Shown here piece after piece: positions 27,317-36,384 of a stretch of DNA of 64,000 nucleotides. Location of the stretch: assembly GCF_001428335.1 (NCBI RefSeq), contig NZ_LMSG01000001.1:905450-969449 (forward strand). Direction: 5' to 3'. The position numbers and the translations under genes are program-made. The first letter of the stretch is position 1; every line of letters starts with the position of its first letter. The notes under the pieces were generated by a model. That model saw only the letters and a program-made list of their open reading frames with translations, ran no database searches and had not been told where the DNA came from. Origin of the DNA: Arthrobacter sp. Soil762. Its GTDB lineage: Bacteria; Actinomycetota; Actinomycetes; Actinomycetales; Micrococcaceae.

Positions 27317-29425
27317 TCAGCCGGCCGTCAGAGTTACTAGGGTGAAGCCGCCCGGGGCCACGGTGACGCGCCCGGACGTGCTGCCGGCGTTGTCCGTGGA
27401 GCCCTTCACCGGCTGGCCGGCGGAGTCGTACTGGCGCTGGACCAGCACAAACCCTGCCGGCACGCTCACCTGCTGCACGGTAACGGCTGTCGCCGCGCTG
27501 ACGTACAGCGTGGTGTCGCCGCCGGAGCCGGAGACCCGCACCGTGGAGATCAGCGGCTGGACCAGGAGTGCGTCCAGTGCCGCCTGGCCGTCGGTGCTGG
27601 CGGTGACGGAGGTCAGGCCAGCTCCCAGGGCCCGCCGGAGGGTGAACGGGATGAGGATGCCGGGTGCGTCGGTGATGCCCTGCGCGCCTGCCCCGCCGTT
27701 GGACGTGGTGCCCAGCAGGCCCTTGGCCGATGTCCAGGTGGTGGTGCCCGAGGGCGCGATCCCCTGATTCACGATGGGGAATATGTTGCTGGGCTGGTCT
27801 GCTGCGGGCAACGGGATGGAAAGACTGCCACCAGCGCCCAGGTCAACATATGCCCCGCCGGAGATATTCGCTTCGCCGGTCCAGGACGACGGCGGCCGTA
27901 CCACGGTGCCGTTGCCCGTGATGGTGCCGGCCTCGGCTTCAACGACGTTGAGTCCGTTGGTCCCTTCCGTCACGCTGATTCCCAACGCCTTGGCCCGGAG
28001 TTCCGGGTCGGCGTCGAGGGCCAGCATGGTGAGCAGTGCGTGGATGGTGGATTCGGCGCCGGAGTTGGGGTTGATCCGGCCGTCCGTTTCGATCCCGTCG
28101 ATGGCCGTGCCGGTGGCGGGGTTGTACGCGGGGGCGCCGTTGGGGTTGGCGCCGAAGAACCAGCCGGCAGCAATGGCGGCCACGTCCAGGAGGCCCGGAG
28201 CGTCCGCGGCTTCCGCCGTCGCCACCAGGCTTTGGACGCGGGAGTCCACGCCGTACGCGATCTGAGCCTCGCCGGGAGCGGGGCTCCAGGCGTTGTCCGG
28301 TCCGCCCGCTGCGAGCAGCTGCGGGGTGAACTGGGCGGTGTCCTTCACGGCTGCCGTCAACATTTCGGGCCGGTCCAGGACGGTGGACGCGGTGGCCACA
28401 GCGGCCGGAGCCATGCCGCCCCACGCGTGCCAGAGGCTCTGGGACTTGTTCCACGGCATGATCGCGCCGAACGGCCATTGCGTGGCCGAGCCGGAAGACA
28501 TCGCGGCCACGCCCTCGCTCAGCTGGGACAGCGCGGTGGTGGCCATGGCGTCGGACGGAACGGTCTCCACATAGGCGGCCAGGCCCAGCACGGCCTCGGC
28601 GGAGGCATCCGCGCCGCCGGCGATGAGCCAGGCCGGAACCTGGACGCCGTCGGCGGTGTCGAACGTGCCGTACTTGGCGAGGGACTGGCGGTTCAGGGCA
28701 CCCAGGGAAAGGTGCAGCCTGTCCTGCAGGAACGCGGCAAACTCCGGATCGGACTCTGCAAACCCGGCGAAGCCTTCGCCGAGGGCCCAGACCGTGCGGG
28801 CCAGCCAGTAGGATTCCGCGGAGTCGGAGGGGTCGGGCAGCTCCACGGGAATGGCGCTGGGGTTCAGGCTGCCGTCCGCCTGCTGCCAGAGGACGACGTT
28901 GCCGGCGTTCGGGCCGTCCACTGTCTGCAGGTAGGTCAGCGCACGAAGGTTCTGGAAGGCGTGCTCCTTGCTCGCCGGGTCCCCTGTCTGCTTCCAGTGC
29001 CGCAGGTACACCACGGCGGTGCGGGCAATATCGTCCGCATTGTAGGCGCCCTGGGTCCAGTCGCCGGTGGCCGGGTCGAGGTTCCCGCCGCCCACACGGT
29101 CATAACTGCCGTCGTCGTTCCTGTCGGCGTAGGTCCACGGCGCTTCAGCGTCGGGGTCCTGCTCCAGCTGGTAGGTGGTGTGCCCGGCCACCGGAGCCAG
29201 CGGAACCGTGTCCAGCAGGAAGTCCAGGTGGTCCAGGTTGGTCAGGCTCCCGCCGTCGGCCAGTGCAGGCGCCAGGACGGGTGCCGCCGGTGCAGTGTGC
29301 GCACTGACGGACGACGGCGGCGCGGCAGGGGCCGCCGTGACGGCACCGGCCTGCAGCGAAACAGCCAGCAGGGAGACGGCCACGGCCGCCACCACCGGCC
29401 GCGTGGCCTTCGGTGAAGCCGTCAC
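27317..29425 (-). CDS. Secreted (alpha/alpha)-toroid-like glycan-active protein, family unclear
   Basis: About 702 residues from a GTG two bases after the GH130 stop, so translation is coupled; longer in-frame sequence upstream is only a shadow of the GH130 gene. A signal peptide (PVVAAVAVSLLAVSLQAGAV) leads into a ~430-residue helical region with repeated aromatic pairs (DIARTAVVYLRHWKQTGD; WHAWGGMAPAAVATA) and the motif NPNSGAESTIHALLTML, reminiscent of (alpha/alpha)6 glycosidases. The C-terminal ~200 residues look beta-rich, like a carbohydrate-binding or accessory domain (GGAYVDLGAGGSLSIPLPA). Gene context supports extracellular glycan processing. The exact family and activity are unknown. 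Confidence 0.72.
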   Translation of the reverse strand: MTASPKATRPVVAAVAVSLLAVSLQAGAVTAAPAAPPSSVSAHTAPAAPVLAPALADGGSLTNLDHLDFLLDTVPLAPVAGHTTYQLEQDPDAEAPWTYADRNDDGSYDRVGGGNLDPATGDWTQGAYNADDIARTAVVYLRHWKQTGDPASKEHAFQNLRALTYLQTVDGPNAGNVVLWQQADGSLNPSAIPVELPDPSDSAESYWLARTVWALGEGFAGFAESDPEFAAFLQDRLHLSLGALNRQSLAKYGTFDTADGVQVPAWLIAGGADASAEAVLGLAAYVETVPSDAMATTALSQLSEGVAAMSSGSATQWPFGAIMPWNKSQSLWHAWGGMAPAAVATASTVLDRPEMLTAAVKDTAQFTPQLLAAGGPDNAWSPAPGEAQIAYGVDSRVQSLVATAEAADAPGLLDVAAIAAGWFFGANPNGAPAYNPATGTAIDGIETDGRINPNSGAESTIHALLTMLALDADPELRAKALGISVTEGTNGLNVVEAEAGTITGNGTVVRPPSSWTGEANISGGAYVDLGAGGSLSIPLPAADQPSNIFPIVNQGIAPSGTTTWTSAKGLLGTTSNGGAGAQGITDAPGILIPFTLRRALGAGLTSVTASTDGQAALDALLVQPLISTVRVSGSGGDTTLYVSAATAVTVQQVSVPAGFVLVQRQYDSAGQPVKGSTDNAGSTSGRVTVAPGGFTLVTLTAG

Positions 29426-29427
29426 CG

Positions 29428-30513
29428 TCAGACCCTGTCCAGTTTGGCCACACCGATTTTGGAGTCCGCCATCCCGTAAAACACAAACAGCTGGTCGCCG
29501 ATTTTTTCGATCGCGGTGGGGAACACCACGTTCGGCACGATCCCGGAGATCTCGTCCTCGGTTTCCGGCGCCAACAACGGCTTGTCGCTGCGGGCGATGA
29601 CCTTGGACGGGTCCTCCGCGGACAGGATCATGGCCGCGGCGGTGTAGTTGACGTTCTGCTGCTGCTCGAAGGCGGAGGCGGCCATCTTGCCGGCCACGCC
29701 GTGGTGGATCAGGAGCCAGCCTTCGTCCACGCGGATGGGGGGCGGGCCGCCACCGATCTTCAGGTCCTCGAAGGGGAACTCGCTGAGGGCCACCAGTCGG
29801 TGCTTGCCCATGTGGACCAGGTTGCGCAGGTCGCGTTCGACGTCGGCAACGGCCACGTAGGAGATCCAGATGCCGGGGCGGTTGTCCGTGACGCCGGCGG
29901 GCAGGTGCTCGCCTTCGCCGGGACGGATCCAGCCCAGGTCCCACATGGGGCGGTGCAGCATCGCGTAGGAGGGCACGCCGTCGGGATCGTTCACCGGCTC
30001 CGGGAAGAACACCGCATCCTTGTTCGGGAACAGGTTCAGGTCCATGGAGAGATCCGCCTGGTACTCGAAGAAGCACGGGCCAAGGCGCTCCCAGCTCCGG
30101 AGGTCCTCGGAGTGGGCGAAGGCGAGGCGGGGGCCCAGCGGGCCGTAGGCCACGTAGGTCATGAGGTGCTTGCCGAGGGCGGGCACCCAGGTGGTGCGCG
30201 GATCCTCGGTGCCGGCGTTGTTCATGCCGCGTTCCCAGCCCTCGTCCGGAGCCAGGACCACGCCCTCACGTTCCACGCCGGTGGGCACGCCGTCGTCGTT
30301 GATGACCACCTTGGCGAGGCCCACGCGGGACACGTTACCGGTGGCCACAAGCCGCGGCAGCAGGTACAGCTCGCCGTCCGGGCCGCGGCCGCTGGCGGGG
30401 TTGAGGACGCCCTCGGCCTCGAAGTCGTTGCCGGGCTCGGGGGTCATGATAACGCCCGCGCGGGTGAGGGTGAACGGGACAGTGGGCAGTGCTGGAGTCT
30501 GGGGGGAGGTCAT
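29428..30513 (-). CDS. GH130-family glycoside phosphorylase/hydrolase
   Basis: A 361-residue five-bladed beta-propeller enzyme of the GH130 type (beta-mannoside phosphorylases and beta-1,2-mannosidases). Marks visible are FEAEGVLNPASGRGPDGELY, the catalytic-acid region NNAGTEDPRTTWVPALGKH, KDAVFFPEP, and KIGGGPPPIRVDEGWLLIHH. No signal peptide, so it acts in the cytoplasm on imported oligosaccharide. It lies directly after the ABC permease genes with a three-base gap and an AAAGGG site. Whether it uses phosphate or water cannot be decided by eye. Confidence 0.86.
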   Translation of the reverse strand: MTSPQTPALPTVPFTLTRAGVIMTPEPGNDFEAEGVLNPASGRGPDGELYLLPRLVATGNVSRVGLAKVVINDDGVPTGVEREGVVLAPDEGWERGMNNAGTEDPRTTWVPALGKHLMTYVAYGPLGPRLAFAHSEDLRSWERLGPCFFEYQADLSMDLNLFPNKDAVFFPEPVNDPDGVPSYAMLHRPMWDLGWIRPGEGEHLPAGVTDNRPGIWISYVAVADVERDLRNLVHMGKHRLVALSEFPFEDLKIGGGPPPIRVDEGWLLIHHGVAGKMAASAFEQQQNVNYTAAAMILSAEDPSKVIARSDKPLLAPETEDEISGIVPNVVFPTAIEKIGDQLFVFYGMADSKIGVAKLDRV

Positions 30514-30516
30514 TGA

Positions 30517-31449
30517 TTAGCCCTTTACGCTGGAACCGATATTGGTGGAAATGAACTGGCGCTGGAAGAAAATGAACAGCGCGACGGCGGGGGCCGCCAG
30601 GACGCAGGCACCGGCAAGGATGGCACCGAACGGGTTGCCGGCCTGGCCGGCGATGTTGGAGATGAAGTTGGCCAGTGAAACGGCCAACGGCTGCAGGGAC
30701 TGCTCCTTGGTGACCAGGAACGGCCACAGGAACTCGTTCCACGGGCCGATGAAGGTCAGCAGCACGGCTGTGACGATCGCTGGCCGGACCAGCGGGATGG
30801 CGATCTGCCACAGGATCCGCAGTTCTGAGGCGCCGTCGATCCTTGCAGCCTCGAACAGGGTCGAGGGCAGCTGGAGGAAGTACTGGCGGAACACGAACAC
30901 GGCAGTGGAGTTGATGGCGAACGGCAGGATCATGCCCAGGAAGCTGTCCGCCAGGCCGTAATCGCGCACGATCATGACGTAGAGCGGGATGAGCAGCAGC
31001 TGGAACGGGATCATCTGCACCAGCAGCATCATGCCGAACACCACGCCGCGGCCACGGAACTTCATCTGCGCCAGGGCATAACCCACCAGCAGCCCGAAAA
31101 TCACCGTGAAGAAGATGACCCCGCCGGTGAAGATGCCGGAGTTGAGCAGGCCGCGGAACAGGTTGATGGACTCGTTGATCTGCACATAGTTCGCGCCGGT
31201 GATGTTGGCCGGGTTGGGAAACGCGCCGAATATCGAGGTGTCCGGGGCAGTCTGCAGCGACCCGATGAGCATGTAATAGAAAGGGAAGAGGAACACAAAG
31301 GCGCCCACACCCAGCAGGATGAAGCTGCCCACGCCCAGGTTGCGGCGCTTTTCGACGCCGGAGCCGGGACGCAGGACCGGTTCCGCTGGTTCCGGGAGCC
31401 GGCTGGCGTCGTCGTCGTTCTTGGCGTTTTGTGCGTTGGTGACGGACAT
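30517..31449 (-). CDS. ABC sugar transporter permease (MalG type)
   Basis: A 310-residue inner-membrane permease with six hydrophobic segments. The EAA loop that contacts the ATPase is clear (EAARIDGASELRILWQIAIP). The ~35-residue N-terminal polar extension is typical of actinobacterial CUT1 permeases. It partners the permease encoded immediately upstream and the lipoprotein at 32429. No ATPase gene is present, so the importer probably uses a shared MsiK-like ATPase encoded elsewhere. Confidence 0.93.
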   Translation of the reverse strand: MSVTNAQNAKNDDDASRLPEPAEPVLRPGSGVEKRRNLGVGSFILLGVGAFVFLFPFYYMLIGSLQTAPDTSIFGAFPNPANITGANYVQINESINLFRGLLNSGIFTGGVIFFTVIFGLLVGYALAQMKFRGRGVVFGMMLLVQMIPFQLLLIPLYVMIVRDYGLADSFLGMILPFAINSTAVFVFRQYFLQLPSTLFEAARIDGASELRILWQIAIPLVRPAIVTAVLLTFIGPWNEFLWPFLVTKEQSLQPLAVSLANFISNIAGQAGNPFGAILAGACVLAAPAVALFIFFQRQFISTNIGSSVKG

Positions 31450-31450
31450 G

Positions 31451-32416
31451 TCAGTCCTCCTTCCCGCCCACGAGGCGTTTCTGGATCAGGGCGATCAGCA
31501 GGACGCCGATCACCAGCACCACGCCCAGTGCGGCCGCGACGTCGGGGTTACCCTGCAGGAGGCCACGCTGGTACATGATGAACACCGGGGAGGCCGAGGC
31601 CCCGTCCGGGCCGCCGCCGCCGGTCAGCAGGTACGGCTCGGTGAAGAGGTTCGCGCCGGTGATGGTGGCCAGCAGCGTGACCAGGACGCTGGCAGGCCGG
31701 ACGCCCGGAACAGTGATGTTCCAGAACTGGGCCCACTTGTTGGCGCCGTCCACGGACGCTGATTCGTACAGTTCATCGGGAATGTTCTGCAGCGCCGCGA
31801 GGTAGAGCAGGATGAAGAATCCCAGCTGCTTCCACGTCACGTACAGGGCCACGGTGGGCATGGCCAGCCACGAATTCACCAGCCAGGACGGGGCCGGCGC
31901 CAGCGGCCCCAGCAGCGTGTTCAGCAGCCCGTTTTGTTGGAAGAGGAACAGCCAGACCCCGACGACGGCGACGCTCGCCGTCACGTACGGGACGTAGTAG
32001 CTGAGGCGGAAGAACGTCTTGAGCCGGGTCACGCGGTTCAGCGCGTTGGCCAGCAGCAGGGACAGGGCCACCGTTAACGGGACGTTAATGATCATGAAAA
32101 CGCCGATGTTCAGGAATGAGCGCTGGACTGCGGGGTCGGACAGGACGGTGATGTAGTTTTCGAACCCTACAAACGGCCGGTCCACCTTGACCCGCGGTGC
32201 CGTGAAGAAGAAATCGTGGAAGGAGATGTAGACGGCGTAGCCGAGCGGGAACGCCAGGACAGCCAGCACGTAGATGACGTAGGGGGCGCTGAACAGCAGG
32301 CCCAGCGGCTGGGGGCCCAGGAAGTTCTTACGCTTCCTGGGCACCAGCCGCCGGTCCGCCGGTCCACCAGCCGGTTTCCCCGTGACGGGGTTCCCACTAG
32401 AGGAGCGGAGTGACAT
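31451..32416 (-). CDS. ABC sugar transporter permease (MalF type)
   Basis: A 321-residue permease with about six transmembrane segments and the EAA loop ESASVDGANKWAQFWNITVP. It starts 12 bases after the solute-binding protein stop and ends one base before the next permease start, so the importer genes are one operon. It forms the membrane heterodimer of a CUT1-type sugar importer. The ribosome site is poor, consistent with coupling to the upstream gene. Confidence 0.93.
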   Translation of the reverse strand: MSLRSSSGNPVTGKPAGGPADRRLVPRKRKNFLGPQPLGLLFSAPYVIYVLAVLAFPLGYAVYISFHDFFFTAPRVKVDRPFVGFENYITVLSDPAVQRSFLNIGVFMIINVPLTVALSLLLANALNRVTRLKTFFRLSYYVPYVTASVAVVGVWLFLFQQNGLLNTLLGPLAPAPSWLVNSWLAMPTVALYVTWKQLGFFILLYLAALQNIPDELYESASVDGANKWAQFWNITVPGVRPASVLVTLLATITGANLFTEPYLLTGGGGPDGASASPVFIMYQRGLLQGNPDVAAALGVVLVIGVLLIALIQKRLVGGKED

Positions 32417-32428
32417 TGGGGGTCACCG

Positions 32429-33733
32429 CTACTTCTGGGCTACCAGTTGGTTGATCTTGTCGGCCGCGGCCTTGAACGAGGTGTCGATGCTTTCGTTCCC
32501 GAAGATGACGGCCTTCGCGTAGGCGGTGCGGAAGGTCTGCCAGACTTCAACCGAGTTGGAGACGTTGGGGACCTCCACGGTCCGCGCAGCCTGAGCGGCG
32601 AACTGGGTGTACGCCGGGTTCTTGGCGAAGTAGTCCGCGTAGACCGTGGGAAGGTCCTTGCGCATGGGCATCTGGCCAGTGTCACTTAGCAGCTTGCCGT
32701 CCTGCTCCTGGCTGGTGGCGAACTTCATGACCTCCCAGGCGGTGCCCTGGTTCTCGCAGGCGGAGTACATGGCCACGTTCTTGGCGTCGGAGAAGGTTGA
32801 CGTATCAGCCTTGGCCGCGGCCGCGGGTACCGGGACTGCGCCCCAGTTCACCTTGTCCTTGTAGGCGGCGATGGCCCACGGACCGGCCATGGACATGGCG
32901 GCCTTGCCTTCGGCGAAGGAGTCACCCTGGTAGACCTCCTTGGAGGCCAGGTTCTCCTTGTAGAGCGTCTCGAACATGGTGGCGACCTGCTTGCCCTCCT
33001 CGCTGTCGAACGTGACCTTGCCGTCCTTCACCAGCGGGGTGCCGTCGGAGTTGGCGGCGTAGAAGGAGTAGAAGTCGAACCAGGCCTGGAAGAAGTCACT
33101 GGCCGGTGATGGCCACATGGCGTTGGTGGCAGCACCTGAGGACACCAGGGTCCGGGCGGTGTCCAGCAGTTCCTGGTGGGTCCCCAGCTTCGGGTTCTCC
33201 GGGTCCAGCCCGGCCTTGGCGAACATGTCCTTGTTGTAGAAGAGGACTACGGGGTTGGACTTCCAGGGCAGCTGGTACATCTTGCCGTCCGCGGACTTGT
33301 ACTGGTCCGCCAGGTCGCCGGTGCGGTCCTTGATGTACTGGAGCCCGTCCGGGAATTCATCCAGGGCCACCAAACCGCCCTGCTTCTGGAACTGCGGAAC
33401 GGCCACAGGGGCGGTGTTGAAGACCAGGCAGGGAGCGTTGCCCGCGGTGATGGCTGCGCCGATGACCTCTTCGGAGCTCTTGCCGGCAGGGATCTCCTGC
33501 GCCTCGACCTTCTCCTCCGGGTGTGCGGAGTTCCAGGATTCCACCATGGCCTTGCCCCACTTAACCTCGAACTCGTTGTTGGAGTACCAGATCTTGATGG
33601 GGCCCTTGGCGGTGGTGGCGGAGCCGGAGCCGCCGTCGCCCCCTCCGCTGCCGCCGCAGGCAGCCATGCCCGCCCCCATTACGGTCAGGGCGGCCACTGA
33701 CAATATTCGCGTGGCTTTGGTAAAGCGCTTCAT
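32429..33733 (-). CDS. ABC sugar transporter solute-binding lipoprotein
   Basis: A 434-residue extracellular binding protein. The start (MKRFTKATRILSVAALTV) follows AAGGAG. A lipoprotein signal ends at the lipobox GAGMAAC with Cys about residue 25, followed by a Gly/Ser linker. The mature part is a family 1 solute-binding fold (IKIWYSNNEFEVKWGKAMVE; GKAAMSMAGPWAIAAYKDKV). Together with the permeases and GH130 enzyme it points to uptake of a beta-linked oligosaccharide, possibly mannose-containing. The ligand itself is not shown by the sequence. Confidence 0.92.
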   Translation of the reverse strand: MKRFTKATRILSVAALTVMGAGMAACGGSGGGDGGSGSATTAKGPIKIWYSNNEFEVKWGKAMVESWNSAHPEEKVEAQEIPAGKSSEEVIGAAITAGNAPCLVFNTAPVAVPQFQKQGGLVALDEFPDGLQYIKDRTGDLADQYKSADGKMYQLPWKSNPVVLFYNKDMFAKAGLDPENPKLGTHQELLDTARTLVSSGAATNAMWPSPASDFFQAWFDFYSFYAANSDGTPLVKDGKVTFDSEEGKQVATMFETLYKENLASKEVYQGDSFAEGKAAMSMAGPWAIAAYKDKVNWGAVPVPAAAAKADTSTFSDAKNVAMYSACENQGTAWEVMKFATSQEQDGKLLSDTGQMPMRKDLPTVYADYFAKNPAYTQFAAQAARTVEVPNVSNSVEVWQTFRTAYAKAVIFGNESIDTSFKAAADKINQLVAQK

Positions 33734-33792
33734 TGCGACTCCTTGGTACTGGTCCCGGTGGGGATCTTTTGCTGGGTGATGTGCTTTTGGGC

Positions 33793-34833
33793 TTACTTTG
33801 TAGCTTGCTTGATGGTTCTGGATGGGGCGGGACCGGTGGAGGCGCGGACCAGCAGGGTAGGTGCCGGCAGGTCCGTATCCTCGCCGGAGTGGGTGCCGTT
33901 GAGCTGGTCCAGGAGGGCCTGCGCAGCAACTCTGCCCCAACGCATGGGGTCAGTGGCGATAGTGGTGAGGGGCGGGTTGAGGTACTGGGTGAACTCTGCA
34001 TTGTCGTAGCCGGTGACTGACAGGTCACCCGGAACGCTCAGGCCCTGGGACTGGGCGAAGGACTGGCCGGACGTCGCCATGAGGTCGTTCGCATAGACAA
34101 TCGCGGTGGGGCGGTCCGGCCGGCGGAGCAGTTCCGCGGTGGCTGCCACTCCCCCGGGGGCCGTGAAATCAGCCTCCGCGAACAGGTCCGCTGCCAGGCC
34201 GGCACGTGCCATGGCCGACTCCCAGGCCCGGCGGCGGCTGCGGCCGTGGATGTATTCCTGGGCGCCGCCCACATGGCCGATCCGGACGTGTCCCAGGGCG
34301 ATCAAATGTTCGACGGCGGCCGTGATGCCGTCCGTGTCATCCATGGACACCGCCGGGAACGGTGAGTCGGCATCGGGCCTGTTGAGCGTCACCGCCGGCA
34401 GCTTGAGCTCGCGCAGCAGGCCGATCCGGGAATCGTTGTGCCGCACATCGGTCAGGATCACGCCGTCCACGCGGCCGCCGTCGGCCAGTTTGCGGTATGC
34501 CCGCTCTTCGGCGCCGGGGGCGGTGGCAACGCTCAGGACCAGCGTGTAATCGTGCTCGGCCAGCGTGATCTCGATGCCTGCAATAAAGGCTGGGAAGAAC
34601 GGGTCCGTGCCGAGGAGCTTGGGATCGCGGGCCACCACCAGGCCCAGGGCGTAGGCCTTCGCGGAGGACAGGCCCTTGGCGCGGAGGCTGGGCTTCCAGC
34701 CAAGCTCTTTCGCGACCTGCAGGATCCGGCCCCGGGTGGCGTCGCTGACGCCGGGCTGGCCGTTCAGCGCATACGAGACAGCACCTTTGCTGACGCCGGC
34801 CGCGTGGGCGACGTCGCTGATGGTTACTGCCAT
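33793..34833 (-). CDS. LacI-family repressor of the glycoside locus
   Basis: A 346-residue regulator with an N-terminal LacI helix-turn-helix (TISDVAHAAGVSKGAVSYAL, then hinge ILQVAKELGWKPSLRAKGLS) and a periplasmic-binding-like sugar domain (DGVILTDVRHNDSRIGLL; LSVTGYDNAEFTQYLNPPLT). It is the first gene of the glycoside locus, 59 bases before the binding-protein gene. Two operator-like palindromes lie 40-80 bases upstream of its start, so it probably represses itself and the locus until a sugar inducer binds. Confidence 0.94.
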   Translation of the reverse strand: MAVTISDVAHAAGVSKGAVSYALNGQPGVSDATRGRILQVAKELGWKPSLRAKGLSSAKAYALGLVVARDPKLLGTDPFFPAFIAGIEITLAEHDYTLVLSVATAPGAEERAYRKLADGGRVDGVILTDVRHNDSRIGLLRELKLPAVTLNRPDADSPFPAVSMDDTDGITAAVEHLIALGHVRIGHVGGAQEYIHGRSRRRAWESAMARAGLAADLFAEADFTAPGGVAATAELLRRPDRPTAIVYANDLMATSGQSFAQSQGLSVPGDLSVTGYDNAEFTQYLNPPLTTIATDPMRWGRVAAQALLDQLNGTHSGEDTDLPAPTLLVRASTGPAPSRTIKQATK

Positions 34834-34874
34834 GATGTGGGGCCCTTCGGGTTTCGGGTCCCGTGACTCACGCC

Positions 34875-34913
34875 ACTGAACCGGTTCAGTAGGCTCTACT
34901 AAACCGGTTCAGT
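34875..34913. promoter_or_regulatory. Tandem LacI operators
   Basis: A perfect 16-base palindrome ACTGAACCGGTTCAGT (34875-34890) and a near-perfect copy ACTAAACCGGTTCAGT (34898-34913), with centres 23 bases apart, about two helical turns. The central CCGG dyad is typical of LacI-family operators. They precede the LacI gene on the minus strand. Confidence 0.85.
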
Positions 34914-34990
34914 TGGTAGATGTCAAGGGCCCGCCGCCACATTGATGTTTTCCAGCGGCCGCATTGGTTCCGTCCTGGCCGGCCCCCGCC

Positions 34991-35088
34991 GTCACGCAGG
35001 GCTTGCTTTTGGAGTACGACGGCGGCGCCCACCGGGTGATTTCGGGGACCCCGCCGTCGGGCTTCTAAAAGGGTGCGCTGCGTGACGC
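34991..35088. repeat. ~100-bp palindromic repeat, copy B
   Basis: Same outer ends and layout as copy A (27159-27258), in the same orientation. The two copies bracket the whole glycoside locus. This copy begins 33 bases downstream of the stop of the minus-strand oxidoreductase gene, so it could also terminate that gene. Confidence 0.8.
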
Positions 35089-35120
35089 GAGTGCGTCCCC
35101 GCTTGCCGGTGGCGCCGGAC

Positions 35121-36110
35121 CTAGACCCGGGCGAGTCCGGCGGCCTGCGCCAGCAGCTCCACGGAACGGATCCTGGCTTCTGTGCCGGTGTTCTGGTGCG
35201 CCACGATGAGTTCGTCGGCGTCGGAGTGCTTGGCGAACCCGTCCAGGTAGTCGATCACCGCGTCCGGGGTGCCGATGGCCGAGTACGTCATCATCTGGGA
35301 CACATGCTGGCCCTGCGGGGAGTCCAGGATCATGTCGGCCTCGTCGTCGGTGAACTCGCGCCCGCCGCCGAAAAACAGGGACACGCGGGCACGCTTGGTG
35401 GCCTGGAACGTTGCCTGCGCCTCGGCGGCAGTATCCGCGGCAATGACGTTGACGCCGGCGATCACATGGGGTGCGTCCAGCTGCGCGGACGGCTTGAATT
35501 CCCGGCGGTACACGGCCACGGCATCCTGCAGGGCGTTGGGCGCGAAGTGCGACGCGAACGCGTACGGCAGGCCCAGCTGGGCCGCGAGCCGGGCGCCGAA
35601 CAGCGACGATCCGAGGATGTACAGCGGAACGTTGGTCCCCTTGCCCGGGGTGGCCTCCACGCCCTGGATCCGCGTGGGACCGGTCAGGTAGCCCTGCAAT
35701 TCCAGGACGTCCTGCGGGAAAGTGTCCGCGGACATGGGGTCCCGGCGCAGCGCGCGCATGGTGTTCTGGTCGCTCCCCGGGGCACGGCCCAGGCCGAGGT
35801 CGATCCGGCCCGGGTGCAGCGTTTCCAGGGTGCCGAACTGCTCGGCGATGGTCAGCGGCGAGTGGTTGGGCAGCATAACGCCGCCGGCGCCCAGCCTGAT
35901 GGTCTTGGTGTGCGCTGCCACGTGGGCGATCAGCACGCTGGTGGCAGAGGAGGCGATGGCGGACATGTTGTGGTGCTCGGCGTACCAGATCCGCCGGTAG
36001 CCCAGCTCCTCGGCCCGCTGCGCCATGGCCACGCTCCCCGCGAAACTCTCCGCCGCCGTCTGGCCTTTGCCGATGGTTGCCAGATCAAGGATGGAGAGGG
36101 GAAGCGTCAC
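35121..36110 (-). CDS. LLM-class flavin-dependent oxidoreductase (luciferase-like)
   Basis: A 329-residue TIM-barrel protein of the bacterial luciferase-like superfamily: [20 protein letters not shown] early, [20 protein letters not shown] and [20 protein letters not shown] in the first third. This is the short alkanal-monooxygenase-like group with FMN or F420 use. The GTG start has AAGG upstream. The substrate is unknown, and it shows no functional link to its neighbours. Confidence 0.88.
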   Translation of the reverse strand: MTLPLSILDLATIGKGQTAAESFAGSVAMAQRAEELGYRRIWYAEHHNMSAIASSATSVLIAHVAAHTKTIRLGAGGVMLPNHSPLTIAEQFGTLETLHPGRIDLGLGRAPGSDQNTMRALRRDPMSADTFPQDVLELQGYLTGPTRIQGVEATPGKGTNVPLYILGSSLFGARLAAQLGLPYAFASHFAPNALQDAVAVYRREFKPSAQLDAPHVIAGVNVIAADTAAEAQATFQATKRARVSLFFGGGREFTDDEADMILDSPQGQHVSQMMTYSAIGTPDAVIDYLDGFAKHSDADELIVAHQNTGTEARIRSVELLAQAAGLARV

Positions 36111-36384
36111 GTCGGTGCCGGCCTTTCAATGCGTTGCGTAGGGTGGCCGGCCGGGTCGCGGCGGGCACATTGTGGACAACGACGGCGGCGCCCGGGTTAT
36201 TTCTGCGGCCTGCGGTGGCGTGGCCCACAGCCTCATTTGTGACCGCCGCGGTCGCCCGGTGAACTGCCGTTACTCCCGGTATCGCACCGTTTCGGCGGCC
36301 TTTGATCCCGCGCGCGTACTCCCGGATAGTTGCTGCCAAGAACACCGTTCCGTTCCGAAAATCAGCAACTTGCAAGGGGAAATC

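Noticed and set aside
29426..30076. Extended N-terminus for the secreted protein gene (in-frame sequence up to 30076)
   Set aside because: The extra ~217 residues are Arg/Gly/Pro-rich and overlap the GH130 gene; a signal peptide begins at the GTG at 29425.
33734..33792. LacI operator directly before the binding-protein gene
   Set aside because: No TGAACCGGTTCA-like dyad is present in this 59-base gap.
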